Shown here one piece after another: positions 45,146 to 57,682 of a stretch of DNA of 64,000 bases. The position numbers were made by a program, and so were the translations under genes. Origin of the DNA: Adiantum capillus-veneris (taxonomy: Eukaryota > Streptophyta > Polypodiopsida > Polypodiales > Pteridaceae). The notes under the pieces are model-generated. The model was given only the letters and a program-made list of their open reading frames with translations, made no database searches and was not told the origin of the DNA. Each line of letters starts with the position of its first letter. The first letter of the stretch is position 1. The stretch is from assembly GCA_014529385.2 (NCBI GenBank), contig CM043949.1, positions 142,299,858 to 142,363,857 on the forward strand, in the 5' to 3' direction.

Positions 45146-45709
45146 TTGTGGAGTAGCAACCAAGAGGTTGAAGATGCTGATACCAAGTTGATGTATGCTA
45201 CTGATGAGGATGGAGAGGCTAGTTCCAATTTCTGGGAGACAAGCAAGGAAGATGGGCTGGATGAGTGCACATCCTATGGCGGGAAGACTCAGTCTGATGA
45301 GCCGATGATGGTAAAGGTAAAGATTCCTTCTTGTTTAGCTGAAGATGTGGTCATAGCCAATGTGGAAGAAGGACAAGTTGAAGTGTCAAAGCAAGTGAGA
45401 GAAGATGTGATATCAAAGGTGACATGTAGTGTTCTATTGGCGGCCGTGCTGACGAAGGTGGTAGTGGAAATTGTTGTGATGGTACAATTTGTTCAAAGCT
45501 CTGCAAAGGAGGATAAATCGGGGTCTATGGATAGCCAAACTAGCCTACCAAATTGGAAAGGGGATGATGATGAAGCAAAAACTGAAGTGGTTGGGAATAT
45601 TTCTGATGCTCATGATGTGATGGATGCTAACAAAAGAGAAGAGCAGCTGGAGGTGCCTATGGATTTCCATGATGATGCTATAGATGCATGTATTTTAGAT
45701 AGGATATGA
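45146..45709 (+). CDS. Acidic open frame after the gag pseudogene (unknown)
   Basis: 187 codons, rich in Asp, Glu and Val, with no zinc knuckle, protease or RT motif. Most likely the disordered tail of the gag protein or a spacer region, since it follows the capsid pseudogene on the same strand after ~280 bp with several stops. It is open without a stop despite decay upstream, which may be chance or selection. No function can be given. Confidence 0.35.
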   Translation: MWSSNQEVEDADTKLMYATDEDGEASSNFWETSKEDGLDECTSYGGKTQSDEPMMVKVKIPSCLAEDVVIANVEEGQVEVSKQVREDVISKVTCSVLLAAVLTKVVVEIVVMVQFVQSSAKEDKSGSMDSQTSLPNWKGDDDEAKTEVVGNISDAHDVMDANKREEQLEVPMDFHDDAIDACILDRI

Positions 45710-46057
45710 TGTGAATCCAAGCTGTCTAAAGCGATATGAAATACATGGCTAAAGTGTATGCTTGTAAGTGTATCAATGAGGTATGTTATCTACCAGATAC
45801 AGAGTTCCATGGAGATGAACTCTGCTTTACATGGTTGGGAGGGAGGGTCAGAATTGTTAGTTGGTACAGGTGGTGTGCTTACAGAGTCCGGTATGTTGAT
45901 GAGGCGGGTAAAGATGCGGATAAGTGCTAAGGTGCTTTGGGCATATTGTGTGCATGGCTGGTTGTAGACATGGGTGAAGTATTATTGGAGGGTGCTACAG
46001 ATGGATGGACGGAGTCAGTGCCAGGTTTTTGATCTAGGTGGAAGCCCTCTAATGCAA
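45710..46057 (+). other. Unassigned stretch before the G tract
   Basis: Two overlapping short open frames (45736-45930, 45758-45967) with no recognised motif. Probably the 3' untranslated region of the gag-only remnant. Confidence 0.4.

Positions 46058-46091
<34 letters not shown>
46058..46091. repeat. Poly-G tract, 34 bases
   Basis: 34 consecutive G, directly followed by TGTGGCAACC. Possibly an expanded polypurine tract. Exact length is unreliable in any sequencing method. Confidence 0.9.
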
Positions 46092-46092
<1 letters not shown>

Positions 46093-47959
46093 GTGGCAAC
46101 CCATTTTAAGAGTAGGGCCTTATACATACGTTAGTGTTTTTTGGTTTGCTCCCAGGTGTGGGTAGTGTTTGCTAGGTTTAGCAGTTGGTAGAAGAATAAA
46201 GATGCTTTTTGGTTGAACATAAATGCCCAACAAGGGGGTTGGGCAATAGGCCTACTAAAGTCAAATTCTTTAAATAAAAACAAATTCCAAGGAATTCACC
46301 CTTACCATTGGCAATGGTTTAGGTTTATAGCCCTAGAAGAGACCTAGTCCTGTCTCGCAGTGGAAACGGGACCCTATAAAAAAATTTCCGGCCCTAAATC
46401 TTCATCCTTTAGATTAAGGTTTCCTTAGCCAACGCTTTTTTCCCTCTAGCATATGTGAGGGCACAGCCGCCCGCTGGTGGATTCCTCGTCCAAGTGGAAG
46501 AAGTTTCTAAACGTTTTAGTGCGTTGGAATGGATAGTTACCTGACTAATCAGGTCCACCCATCCATGATTGACAACCTTAGTCAATCCCCACTTACCACC
46601 CCGCACTCACACATGATTCTATTGTTGTTTAATTACTACCATATTCTTTCCACAATTAAAATAATGATTCCTTTTTGACTTTTCAAACTGCATTTCCTTA
46701 AGACAACCTTTGAAAACAGTATTGAAGACATTCTTTCAGAAAACAGACATCTTTAAACTTAAGACAAGGTACTGTCATTTTAAAGTATCACTGACCAGTA
46801 CTAACTTGTCTCAAGACCACCTATACAGGGGTGAAAAACGGCACCCATTACTTATTTATATAAACGGGGTGGAAAAAGTCTTCACCCAAAGTCCGGGCGC
46901 CTATACGCCAAAACCAGTTGCCCATACAACCGGGTGGTTCCTCTAAGATAAACTTAAAAGTACTATCCATAAACATAAATAAGCACGGGGTAAAGACTCC
47001 ACACGTGCCGAGGTAACCGACTCCTCCATGATGATATCTCCATCATTACTCATTACCTGGAGTAAAATATTTCCAAGGAATCAGAGGTGTCTTGAAGCAA
47101 GCTGTCTTAAGGATGGTCAAACATTTCTTTCCTAAGTCAATCAGTCATAACCCAATCATTCCTTTCCTAGTTACAATCATTGCTCGTGGGTTTCGTGGAA
47201 GCTACCTTCCATTTACAGCCTTTTTTTTTCCCTTCGTAACCTTACGTATGCAATGCTTAACTTAAAATAAACTCTAAAAGCTATTAATGACATAATAGAA
47301 ATCCACCTGGGAGTGATCGTCCATGTACTGTGGGGCAGGTGCCCGTAGACTCTCCTTTGTTGGCCTATGGCTAGGCCCTGCTTCATGGTCATTAGTTGCT
47401 TTGTTGCGCTTGTTACTAACATCTTCTTCTTCAGTCAAAGGATTCCCCCTGGTTCTCTTGGTAGCCATTTTGACAGCCTTATAAAAAGACTTAATCCATT
47501 AGAAGATTAATTGAATAACCTTTATTTTCCTTGTTTACCAAAAATAAGGATTTTTGGAATAGATAGGGATCTTTAATCGTTGATTTGATAGGTTACTCAT
47601 CCCATAACTTAATTATGCTATAAATAATTTTTTTCCCATCCTTCAATAAGGATTTTGGACCTTGCGTAATTATTTGGCAATTAGATAAATTTATTTCCTA
47701 ATTTTTCTTGTCCGTTATATACCAAAAATCGATTACTTTTGACCAAGATGCGTACCTAAACTATCTATCTAAGGTTAGGATAATTATCATAGATTCCTCA
47801 AGGTATATTCCTTCTCTGGTATTGATATCAAAGGTTTTCAGTTTACTTTACTATATTTCCCTTTTTATTTTTCCCAAAAATTACAGTAATTTTACTGGGA
47901 TATATAGTTGAACTAATTTTCTATTGGTAGAATAATTACCACGGGTTCCGTGAGGTCTA

Positions 47960-49090
47960 ATAAACCTCTGATAAATATCTCATTTCAATTTAAATCTATT
48001 TGTTAATTCCCCATATTTAATTTGTCTAAAAATCAGAGTTTTTCTACTAAAATAAGTAGCTAGATTAAGTATCTGAGCTTCCCTTGATTATCAAGGGTTA
48101 CTTAATACCTAATTAACCCTTGATAAATATATCACAACATTTGAATTCAATGTACTAATTTCTCCTATTTAAATTACTCAAAAAACAGAGTAATTCTTCT
48201 TAAGTAATTAACTAGATTTTGTTTTTGAGCTTCTCCTAATTAGCACGGGCTTTTGAACACCTACGTAACCACTGATAAATATATCACAACATTTGAAATC
48301 CATTTACTAATTTCCCCTATTTAAATTACTCAAAAAATAGAGTATTTCTGATAACTTAATTAGCTAGATTAATTTTTTGAGCTTCTTCTAATTATCACGG
48401 GTTTTTGAAGACCTAATTAACCACTGATAAATATATCACAACATTTGAAATCCATTTACTAATTTCCCCTATTTAAATTACTCAAATCATAGAGTATTTC
48501 TGCTAAATTAATTAGCTATATTTCTTGTTTGATCTTCTCCTAATTATCACAAGTTTTTGAACATCTAATTAACTAGTGATAAATATATCACAACATTTGA
48601 AATCCATTTACTAATTTCCCCTATTTAAATTACTCCAAAAACAGAGTATTTCTGCTAAATTAATTAGCTAGATTATTTTCTGAGCTTTTCCTAATTATCA
48701 AGGGTTCTTGAACACCTAATTAACCACTAATAAATATATCAAACATTTTATTTCTATTTACTAATTTCCCCTATTTAAATTACTAAAAAAGTAGAGTATT
48801 TCGCTAACTTAATTAGCTAGATTAATTTTCTGAGAATATCCTAATTATCATGGGTTCTTGAACACCTAAATAACCACTGATAAATATATCACAACATTTT
48901 AATTTCATTTACTAATTTCCCCTATTTAAATTACTCAAAAAATAGGGATTGATTTTCTGAGATTCTCCTAATTATCACGGGTTCTTGAACACCTAATTAA
49001 CCACTGATAAATAGATCACATCATTTGAAATTCATTTACTAATTTCCCCTATTAAAATTGCTCAAAAAACAGAGTAATTATACCTAATTA
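47960..49090. repeat. Tandem array, about eight ~151-bp units
   Basis: The motif ctgataaatatatcacaaca recurs at about 47971, 48121, 48271, 48423, 48575, 48725, 48876 and 49002. Spacings are 150-152 bp except the last, 126 bp. Units are AT-rich and share ctaatttcccctatttaaatt. It lies inside the LTR of D. Confidence 0.93.
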
Positions 49091-49517
49091 ATTAGGAAAA
49101 CTTCTCAGAAATTTATAGGATACTTTTTCTAGTTTAATAATTGTCTAATGCATCTTTGATAATTACTTCAACTTAATATAATCTTAATTAATATATTTAC
49201 CATTAATTCATGGTTAATTTGGCTAATTTCAGTCCTATTATAATAGGATAATTAATTAGCTTAGTATTACTAAGCTTAATTATGATAATCAGAAGAGATT
49301 AATTAATTAAGAGAGGTTTGAGAAGCATACATAGGCCTAATCTTTGATTTATTAACAAATATCTTAATCTAACCTTGCTAGTTAAGAAGGATTAACCTAA
49401 TTACTGTTAGGGTTAATCAATTAGAGATTAAACTCTAATGATTTCTACGTAGTGTTCTCCCTAGATGAGAGAGAAAGTCTCAAGGCTCCGAGTCTGTCGA
49501 ATTATGAAGAGAAGGAA

Positions 49518-49527
49518 CCCTTTTATA
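49518..49527 (-). promoter_or_regulatory. TATA box of element D LTR
   Basis: TATAAAAGGG on the minus strand, about 470 bp into the LTR from its U3 end. It would place the 151-bp array downstream of the start site, in R/U5. Confidence 0.6.
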
Positions 49528-49996
49528 GCTTTTACTGAGCACTTGGCAGTTTTTGGCAGTTTTCCCCACAGTCCAAGCAGCCCCCCAGCTTGCAATTTGC
49601 GCCATTTTCAGCTATCATTGTGTTTGGCAAGTTTCCCCAGCTCCACACTCACCCCATATCTTCCAGAATTTACCTGGTTGATTTTTGCAGATCCTTAATG
49701 ATGAAAATTGGAATTTTCTATCTAATTCTAGAACCTAAAGAGTCTTTGCTAATGATTAATAATGGAACCATCCAATTTTTGTTACTAATTGAATTTCTAT
49801 TGTAATTTTCCAAGACCCGAAACTGTTCCCGTTTTTATCGGAATCAGATTCTGAAAATTTTTAAGCATAGTAAAGCTTTGCTTATAATTACAAAAATACC
49901 AAAATTAATAGTGTTTGGAGTCCTGCAATAGTGTTTTCTATTAAGTTTTGCAAGCTTTGTACAATCTTTAAGGTTTCTGAAACTAGAAACCTTACA

Positions 49997-50012
49997 ATCA
50001 CCCCAACTTAAG
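49997..50012 (-). promoter_or_regulatory. Element D polypurine tract
   Basis: Minus-strand cttaagttggggtgat directly before the LTR start. Confidence 0.85.
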
Positions 50013-50032
50013 AATTTTGAGATGTCCTCATC

Positions 50033-50203
50033 TCAACCGAAATTGGGAAAATCCTTGTGAAGGGATACTTCATCCTCCCAGGTGGCGTCCTCGGTAGGGT
50101 AGTCCTTCCATTTGACCAAATATTCTCTGATAACCCTGTTTCTCAGACTCCTTTCCCTAGTGTCGAGAATACAATCTGATTGGAGTTCAAGAATTCCTTG
50201 CTT
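50033..50203 (-). pseudogene. Element D chromodomain, cut off by a stop
   Basis: In frame with the integrase but after TAG at 50206-50204. It reads CILDTRERSLRNRVIREYL then VKWKDYPTEDATWE, a typical plant chromovirus chromodomain. Such domains direct integration to particular chromatin. The frame ends at TGA 50035-50033. Without the stop it would be the integrase C-terminus. Confidence 0.88.
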
Positions 50204-51393
50204 CTACATCACAATTTGTTCGTCATCTAGAGTATGATTTGGATTTGGGATGTAAGGTTTTAGAAGACTGATATGGAATACATTATGGACCTTGAGGTGC
50301 TCCGACAATTTCAGTTTATAAGCTTGATCACTGATTACTTTAATCACTTCATACGGTCCACAATATCTGGGACTTAGTTTTTTGTATTTTCCCAAGGATA
50401 GAGTGCTTCTTTTTGGCCGAACCCTTAGGAATACTTTATCTCCTTGTTTGAAAACCCGATCATACCGTTTTTTATCAGCATACTGTTTCTGGCGATCCTT
50501 GGCTGTCTGAATGTCTTGCCTTATGGCTTTGGTTTGGGCATCCATCTCTTCCAACATTTGCTTTGAAGCTTCTACTCTTGTAGTAGGGTCAGAAAAATTT
50601 AGGGGTGATATACACTCATGCCCATAAAGAGCATTGAATGGTGACATCCCAATGCTTCGATGAAAGGAAGAGTTATAGGCGAATTCCACCAGAGGAAGAA
50701 ATTGGATCCATTTCCGGGGTTCCCTACCATAATAGGCTCTAAGGATGTCTTCAATAACTTGGTTCACTCTTTCTGTCTGTCCGTCTGTCTGGGGGTGATA
50801 GGATGTACTGAAACATAGCTGAGTACCTAAGGATTCAAACAAAGCTTTCCAGAATTTTGAAGTGAATTTTACGTCTCTGTCACTGACTATTCTCTTAAGA
50901 AGCCCGTGTAATCTGAAGATCTCTTTGATAAAGAGACGACTTATGTCTGATGCAGTGTAAGTTGTTTTTACAGGCATCAAGTGGGAGACTTTAGTCAACA
51001 TATCTACTACCACCATAATGGAGTCGTAACCCCCTTGAATAGTGGGAAGACCTGTTACAAAGTCCATGCTAATGAATTCCCACTTCATTTGAGGAATGTC
51101 CAGAGGTTGAAGTTTTCCTGGTATCATTATTCGTTCAGCCTTAATCCTTTGACAGGAAAGACATTGTTTGATGTAACGGAGTATATCTCCCTTCATTCCT
51201 GGCCAAAAATAGCCTTTCCTTATGGCATTAAGGGTCTTTGCATCGCTAGGATGGCTGGCAACTGGAGCGTTATGTCCTTCATAAAGGATTAACTCCTTTA
51301 ATGTTGGATTTTTAGTAATGTAAAGCCGATACTTATAGTAGAGGAGCCCCTCCTCAAGTGAATAATCCTTGATTCTGTCTTTCTCTTTCTCTT
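50204..51393 (-). pseudogene. pol: Element D integrase
   Basis: The long frame 51196-50204 (330 codons) holds the end of the zinc domain (CLSCQRIKAERI), the catalytic core with MDFVTGLP, VSDRDVKF and QTDGQTERVNQ (the D, D, E residues), and the C-terminal GPYEVIKV and LKVHNVFHISLLKPY segments. Upstream, 51290-51197 encodes EGHNAPVASHPSDAKTL and the first zinc-binding His residues in the same frame. It is separated from RNase H by a frame change near 51400 and from the chromodomain by TAG. Otherwise well preserved. Confidence 0.92.
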
Positions 51394-52007
51394 TTAGGTC
51401 CTGTTGATTGATAACCTATAGAAGTTTTTGATAATCCTTACTTCCAGGAAAGCTTCCTTAACCTTGGTGAGGATTGGATTGTCAAATGTGGAAATAGCCC
51501 CAAGAAAAACCTTACGACTAAGAGCATCAGCAACCACATTCTCTTTCCTTGGTTTATATTTTATCTCAAAGTCATATTCTTGTAAGATTTCTATCCATCT
51601 TCTCTGCCTCATGTTGAGTGTTACTTGTGAGAAAATCCATTTTAAACTCTGATGACCAGTGATCAATTGGAACTTTCCTCCTAGAAGATAGTGCCTCCAG
51701 AGTTTTAAAGCATGGACGACAGCTAGAAGCTCCAGATCATGAGTTGGATAATTTAGCTCATGGATTCTTAATTTTCGCGAAGTAAAGGCAATTGGTCCTC
51801 CTTCTTGGTTTAAAACTCCTCCTATAGCAAGACCGCTGGCATCTGTTACTACTTCAAACTCTTGAGTGAAGTCAGGAAGTTTGAGTACAGGAGCTGATGT
51901 GAGATTTTGTTTTAATTTGAAGAAACAATCCTCCTGTTCTTTTCCCCATGTAAGTTTGGTTGTCTTTTTAAGTAGATGCGTCAAGGGTGCGGCAATAACT
52001 GCATAAT
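51394..52007 (-). pseudogene. pol: Element D RNase H and RT end
   Basis: Frame 51984-51394 starts in the RT thumb/connection (MTHLLKKTTKLTWGKEQEDCF) and covers RNase H: VVTDASGLAIGGVL, the ELNYPTHDLELLAVVHALKLWRHYL block, and an LITGHQSLKW box where the usual Asp is Gly. It ends with NVVADALSR and then a stop. Its N-terminal continuation lies beyond TIR-2, at 57683 and up; the two sides fit the same RT sentence across the insertion. Confidence 0.9.
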
Positions 52008-52409
52008 CATTAGGAGAAATATGGACCTTGCATGGGTCTTGTAAGGAATCCTAATTTTTAGGAATTAAGGCTAATGGTGTGTAGGGTTAAGGGGACAAGG
52101 GCATTCAAGAAGCTAGTTTTGAGTAGGCTTTTTTAGCCTTTTTTTAGACACATGTACGATGTGGAGCTAGGAGGTCACCTTCTCTCTCTACCTTTTTGAA
52201 AGTGAAGGGAGTAAAGAGGTGTGGCCACATCATAAAAAACGTGGATCACTAAGAGCCAAAATTTGACTTTTAAAAAAAAAAGTTATTTTTTACTTAAAAC
52301 TCCCCCCCAAAATATATCCATATCAAAAAAGTATTTTTGTACATTTTTTTAAACTTACAAGCACTAAAAGTCCAATTTTTCAAAAAAAAACTCCCAAAAA
52401 AAAAACCTT

Positions 52410-52560
52410 TGTTCTCTCTTCCTCCTCTCTCCTTTCTCCCTCTCCTCTCTCTCCCTACCCCCTTCTCTCCTCCTCCTCCCATCTCTCTCCCTCTCCCCCA
52501 CTGTCCCCTTCTCTCCTCCTATGTTCCTCCCTCTCCCTCCCTGCCCCCTTCTCTCCTCCT

Positions 52561-52595
<35 letters not shown>

Positions 52596-52618
52596 CCACT
52601 ACCCCCTTCTCTCCTCCT

Positions 52619-52672
<54 letters not shown>

Positions 52673-52675
52673 ATC
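52410..52675. repeat. Pyrimidine (CT) block in TIR-2
   Basis: Complement of the purine block of TIR-1, here with longer perfect (TC)n runs (52564-52591, 52620-52670). Frames across it are artefacts. Confidence 0.93.
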
Positions 52676-54384
52676 CTTTGCTTCCTCACGCAACAGCTAC
52701 CATGGTGCTCAAGGACATCACAAATCGTATGCATACATATTTGCTTGTTCGCAACGCTTGCACCGAAGGCCGCACGTGAGGGTGAGCAGAGGTCATCCCA
52801 GGAACGTAGTACCATCGGTGAGATGAATGTTCATGGTTCTTCAATATCTTGCCAATACCATCACATATTTGAATAAAACACCCCTTTATGCAAGGTAACA
52901 ATATACTTCTTACTTTTGATTGTGTTCTTCTTATCATAGACTTTGAAGTTTAAGGTGTTGCCTCTACTTGTTTTGTAGTGCTTGGTACAAAGGTTCCTTT
53001 TATGCACAAATAGTGAAAGGCTGCAGGTTAGAGAGGCCAAGTGTCACCACCTTTCCTCTAAAACAGTCTTCTTTGTTACATCTTGCAGGTAGGTGCTTCA
53101 AATCCATGCTTATTAGGGATGGTAATCTCATCCTAATGTATATCTTAGGATTGTTTATTTCCAGTCAGATAGAAATACTTGGAAATTTGTACAACATATA
53201 CTTAACAAGTGTCTTTATTATACAGCTTGCAAATGTTGAATTCATACATGTTTTTGTTACAAGGTGACCTCTTGCTATGCTAGTTGAGTGGCGTTGTTTG
53301 CAAGAATGGCTCAAGGAACTAGCATAATATGAAGCTTTTACGATGGCACAAAGCTCTCCTCAGCGGCAATGTGGCTCCCACTACACCAAAAATCATTATG
53401 CTAACATAAAGAGATCCCTAGTAGGACAATGCAAAAACTTTTCATCAGCGGCAACACACCCTTTCCTAACATGAGGGCACTCCTACCAAAGATATTTTTA
53501 TGTGATAGGTCACCCCATGAGCATACCATGTCATGGAATGGATGTAAGAACTATGACCGCACTACTCCTTGGAAGTTGTCCACAGATGTATGTTTATCAA
53601 AGTTAATGAGAAGAAATTTGGACTTTTTTGTTTGTTGATGTGTAAGAGCACTCTAGGTCTACCATATTTTAGATTGTTTGATAAGTTAAATAAGATTTGT
53701 ATTCATTTAAAGTGTAAGTTTGTTTTTGTTTGGTAAGATTGTACATGAGAAGACATGATAAAGTATAAGCGATCTTGACGAAATAAACCTCGATTAGATT
53801 CCTACCATGCACTTGTGACACCAGACCTCTCCTTGAACCCTTTGATTTCTATTGTTGTGGGAAGTCCAAGGGTAGTCTATTTTCAAATTTTTAGCAATAA
53901 CTTTTTTTAAAAGGAAATTTGGTTATTTTAAAGTTTATACACAGTGTAGGAGTTCATTCTGATTGTTTTCCTTCAGTTTCAATTTTTGATCGAGGGCACT
54001 CCTTGGAAGCCACTTTTGAAGGTGTTAGGGTGAGATTTTGAGAAAGTTTTGTAGGTAGGAAATACAGTCTATAACACAATAAAAAACATTGGCTCTTTGA
54101 GTATTTTCAAATTTCATGGTTTTAATGCTCGTTCGAGCCCGTAGATTAAGGAAAAAGTAAGAAATGTCTGTTTTACATCATTTTTAAAGAAATTGCCAAC
54201 TTGCACGTTGATTTTTGGAGAATCCGAGTAGGATATGATTTTTTTGCATCACACGATGGTCGAAGAGCGCGACAAGATGAAAAAATTTGTGTGAGACAAT
54301 CCCAGACAGATTCGGAGCCAATTGAACACTAGAAGCTCTTGAAAACAGCCTAAAAGTTCATGCCCACTTGAATTATGGCCATGC

Positions 54385-54905
54385 ATCAAAAAAAACTCTT
54401 GTACTTGTCATTTTAGGGCCCTAGGGACCCTCAACATGAGGGGCCACAATTTTTGGATGGCCAATTTGCGCGCCCTTGTGGCCCCTCATGTTGAGGGTCC
54501 CTGGGGCCCTAAAATGACAAGTACAGGCTTTTTTTTATGCATGGCCATGAGATAGAATTGGGTAGTTTAATGTATTCATAGCAAACTACCCCCCCCCCAA
54601 TGGCAAATAGCTAAACCTTGTATCATGCCATGCATTAACAAAAAGCTTGTACTTTCCATTTTAAGGCCTTAGGACCCTCAGCAAGAGGGGCCACAAGGGC
54701 GCGCAAATTGGCCATCCAAAAATTTTGGATGGCCAGTTTGCGTGCCCTTGTGGCCCCTCTTGTTGAGGGTCCCTGGGGCCCTAAAATGACAAGTATATTC
54801 TTTTTTTAATGCATGGCCATAAGATAGAACTGGGCAGTTTAATGTGTTCATAGCAAGCCCCCCGCCCCCCCCCCCCCCAAAATGGCAGATACCTAAACCT
54901 TGTAT
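54385..54905. repeat. Palindrome units in TIR-2
   Basis: Two palindromic units (54395-54530, shortened at the centre, and about 54645-54800) with poly-C runs (54588-54599, 54859-54878) on the plus strand. This matches the array of TIR-1, which has more units. Confidence 0.9.
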
Positions 54906-57682
54906 CATGCTTATCAACCATTTTTTACTTCCTTGTGTCCATCTCCTGTTCTTGGAAATATCTTGGCCCCTATTTGTCCCTGGATGGCCATTCTGCGTGC
55001 CGTTGTGGTCCTTCTTGTTGAGGGTCCATGGGGCTTCAAAATGACAAATAGGGGCTTTGTTTTAATGTATGGACATGAGATAGAGGTGTAGTGTTTGATG
55101 TCCGGAGTATTCACTATGTAAAATTTTCATATATCATGTGCGTTCACCACAATGGATTGAAAGTAGCCCTTATAGGCCTTACCTACACATGTTTCTATAA
55201 CTTTACAAGAATATAAATCCCCTTCTGTTGAACGCATGTGTTATGCTACATATACTTTAGTGAACTCCCAAGGTCAAAGGCCTCACAAATTTTGTGCACT
55301 CAGAACATTTAGCACTAGAAATCAACCAAACAAAGAGCCAATGTTTACTTCTTTGTGTTCACCTTGTGTTCTTGGGAATGTTTTGGTTAAGCCATTTCTT
55401 TGGTATTTGAAACCACATGTGGCCCCTATTGTTATCGTATCCAACCAAAGGTTTCTTGATTAGCAGTTATATAGGTTCGAGTGATACATATCTTCTATGT
55501 TAACAATGCATGTATCTATAATTTATGTTTACACTTTCTCTATCCAAATGAGCTACATAATAAAAATCAAATCCGCAATTCAATAATTAAGTTCACAAGG
55601 TGATAGCTATTGGTATGATCTTTAGCAATACCAAATAAATAGCTACCAACAGCGAATGAATAGGGATATTTAAGAAGGTTTGATACCAAAAACTTGTCAA
55701 CACTACTCAAAAAGGTGGAAACTCAAAGGCTTTATAATATATATGATGAAACAAGAATCAATAATAAGTCACCCCCATATATCTACACCTCCATCTCAAG
55801 TTGTCATTTCTCTAAGTCAAGCTTGGCATAGGCATAGTATGGAAACAATAACATTTTGGAAAGCAAGAATTTAGCTTTCTCAACTTTTGAAATGTTGCTA
55901 TTGATATATATTCAACATCCCCAAACGAGGACATCTTGACAAAGGTTATGATCCACTTTAATAAGAATAACCATTAGTGATTAAACTTTCAAATCAAAAT
56001 ATTGCATGAATTTCTTCATGGTGGAATGATTAAGACTTAAGGCTTCAAACATCTTACAGGCAAATCAGAACATCCATAAAAATCAACAATAGTTCTCAAA
56101 TCTGTATGAAACTCCAGTAATCTAAATTAAATACTCTCACTCAGTGCGACACCATTTAACAAAAAGAAATTTTATATTGCATTTATAGAGGAATCCAGCC
56201 TCATAAAAATAATTACAAACGGAGACAATGTTGTTGCTGTTAGGCTTCTCTTACAAGTATTTGTCTTTCTCATCTAGAGATTCATATACACGAGTATTTG
56301 TGTGTCTATGACACTAGGGAAGATAGTAGTACTATAGGGATGGCTTTTCTAAGAGATCCTAGAGAGTACCTATTGGTTCAAGATTCTACAAAAATCCTAC
56401 TATTCTTATCAAAATCTTTTAACATGGTAGTGAAAGGTTCCTCACGGAACAAAAATAGGGTGATTTCCATCTCTGCACATGGTTGCTTGCTCATGTACTC
56501 TCAAAACAAGTTGACTCTGTAAGTAAACAACAGATTATGTGAGCACAAAGTTATAAAGTACAAAATGATATCATTATGATAATCTAATGACAACTATACA
56601 AAGAATAAATTATAAGAAAAATCTTTGATGACTCTCCATCGATAACACAACTTACTTACATTGTGAGACTCAATCACATGCTACAAAACTATAGATGGCG
56701 CACCAAAGCCATCAACAAAATAGCACCACCCAATGTTATGAGGTGTGAAGCCTAAACATTGAAAGCCATAAAGAGGTTAATTCCCTCCAGCATGATAAAC
56801 TTAAAGATGGAGATGATCTTAAGCTCTGAATGTAAGCTACAAGGGTAGTTTTCTCACCATTCTATCTTTATGTTGGAGATGAATCCTTGCAATGCCCATG
56901 CACTATGCACACCTCCTGTTCTTGTGGTATGCAAGTCATGTGAGTTGATGCTTTTTCCACCTTTGGGTGTAGAGGTTTCCATGTAGTGCGAGTGAATGAA
57001 AGTAGAAGGAATAGAATCTTGTTTCATGCTGTAATGGAGGTGAGAGAAGGGAGAGGAGCTAGCTTGGTGTGGAACTATGTGGTGGACAAGGGGAAGCTGA
57101 GATGGGGAAGAAGCTTGCTTGGTGCTACAATGGAGATGGGAGAAAGCTTGTAGAGAGATAATGCTGGACTATAGGGGGTGTATGTGGTTGTTGTTGCAGC
57201 CATGGAGAGCTTGGAAAAGGGTTTGTAGAGAGAGAAAATCACTGTTTAGCTATAGAATAGGTTTGGAAAGACTTTGGAGGGTGGAAAATGATGTTTTGAA
57301 TTTTTTTGGAAAAACTTAATTTTTTAGAATTTTTTAGTGCACGTGTTTTACTTTTGGAGGTCAAAAATGCTTTTTTGACCATGAAATAGGTTAGGGGACC
57401 TTTTAAGGAGGGAAAACTTGAAATTTGAAATTTTTAGTGTATTTTTAAATCCGGGCCAAAAAGTGGGGGAAAAGAGGTCAAAGTGGTCCCCCCCCTCCCC
57501 CTTTCCCCTAGCCACCTCCCTTACCTTCTCACTAGGTAAGAGGCCATTAAGAGGTGTAAGGCTACCTTGTCCCCCTACTTTTTTGAGGGTATAGAGTGTG
57601 TCCACCACCCTCTTCCTATTGGCTGGCCTCTAATTAACCTTAATCCCAAAGGGCCCCTAGAGGGTTCATATTTTTCCTTATG

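Larger units (their letters stand above)
43595..46246 (+). mobile_element. Gag-only retroelement remnant
   Basis: Between the truncated LTR of C and the LTR of D. It has a primer-like TGGTGCCCCC near 44127, a gag pseudogene (44251-44867), an acidic open frame (45146-45709), a G34 tract followed by TGTGGCAACC (a plausible polypurine tract and LTR start at 46092), and no RT or integrase. This fits the gag-only non-autonomous (TR-GAG or LARD-like) type, but no paired LTR is visible, so it stays tentative. 43595-44250 has no gene. Confidence 0.5.
46247..49996 (-). repeat. Element D 3' LTR (~3.75 kb)
   Basis: The plus-strand end ACCTTACA (49996) abuts the polypurine tract; the low-coordinate end is homologous to the visible start of the 5' LTR except for its first ~57 bp, so it is slightly truncated. 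It contains the 151-bp array and a minus-strand TATA box. No gene is recognised within it; open frames are under 80 codons. Confidence 0.82.
52008..57682 (-). mobile_element. TIR-2: second copy of the TIR element, inverted, inside D
   Basis: Plus-strand ends CATTAGGAGAAATATGG (52008) and ...TTTTTCCTTATG (57682) are inverted repeats. The body is the reverse complement of TIR-1 over most of its length, with indels: a shorter palindrome array, an extra ~160 bp near 54213-54375, and a CT-rich block. It interrupts the RT of D; the RT reading frame on both sides is restored if only one base (t) is counted as duplicated. No coding sequence recognised. Confidence 0.8.

Noticed and set aside
47960-49090. 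Regular repeats resembling a CRISPR array
   Set aside because: Units are contiguous 151-bp tandem copies with no constant short repeat and unique spacers, in a eukaryotic LTR.
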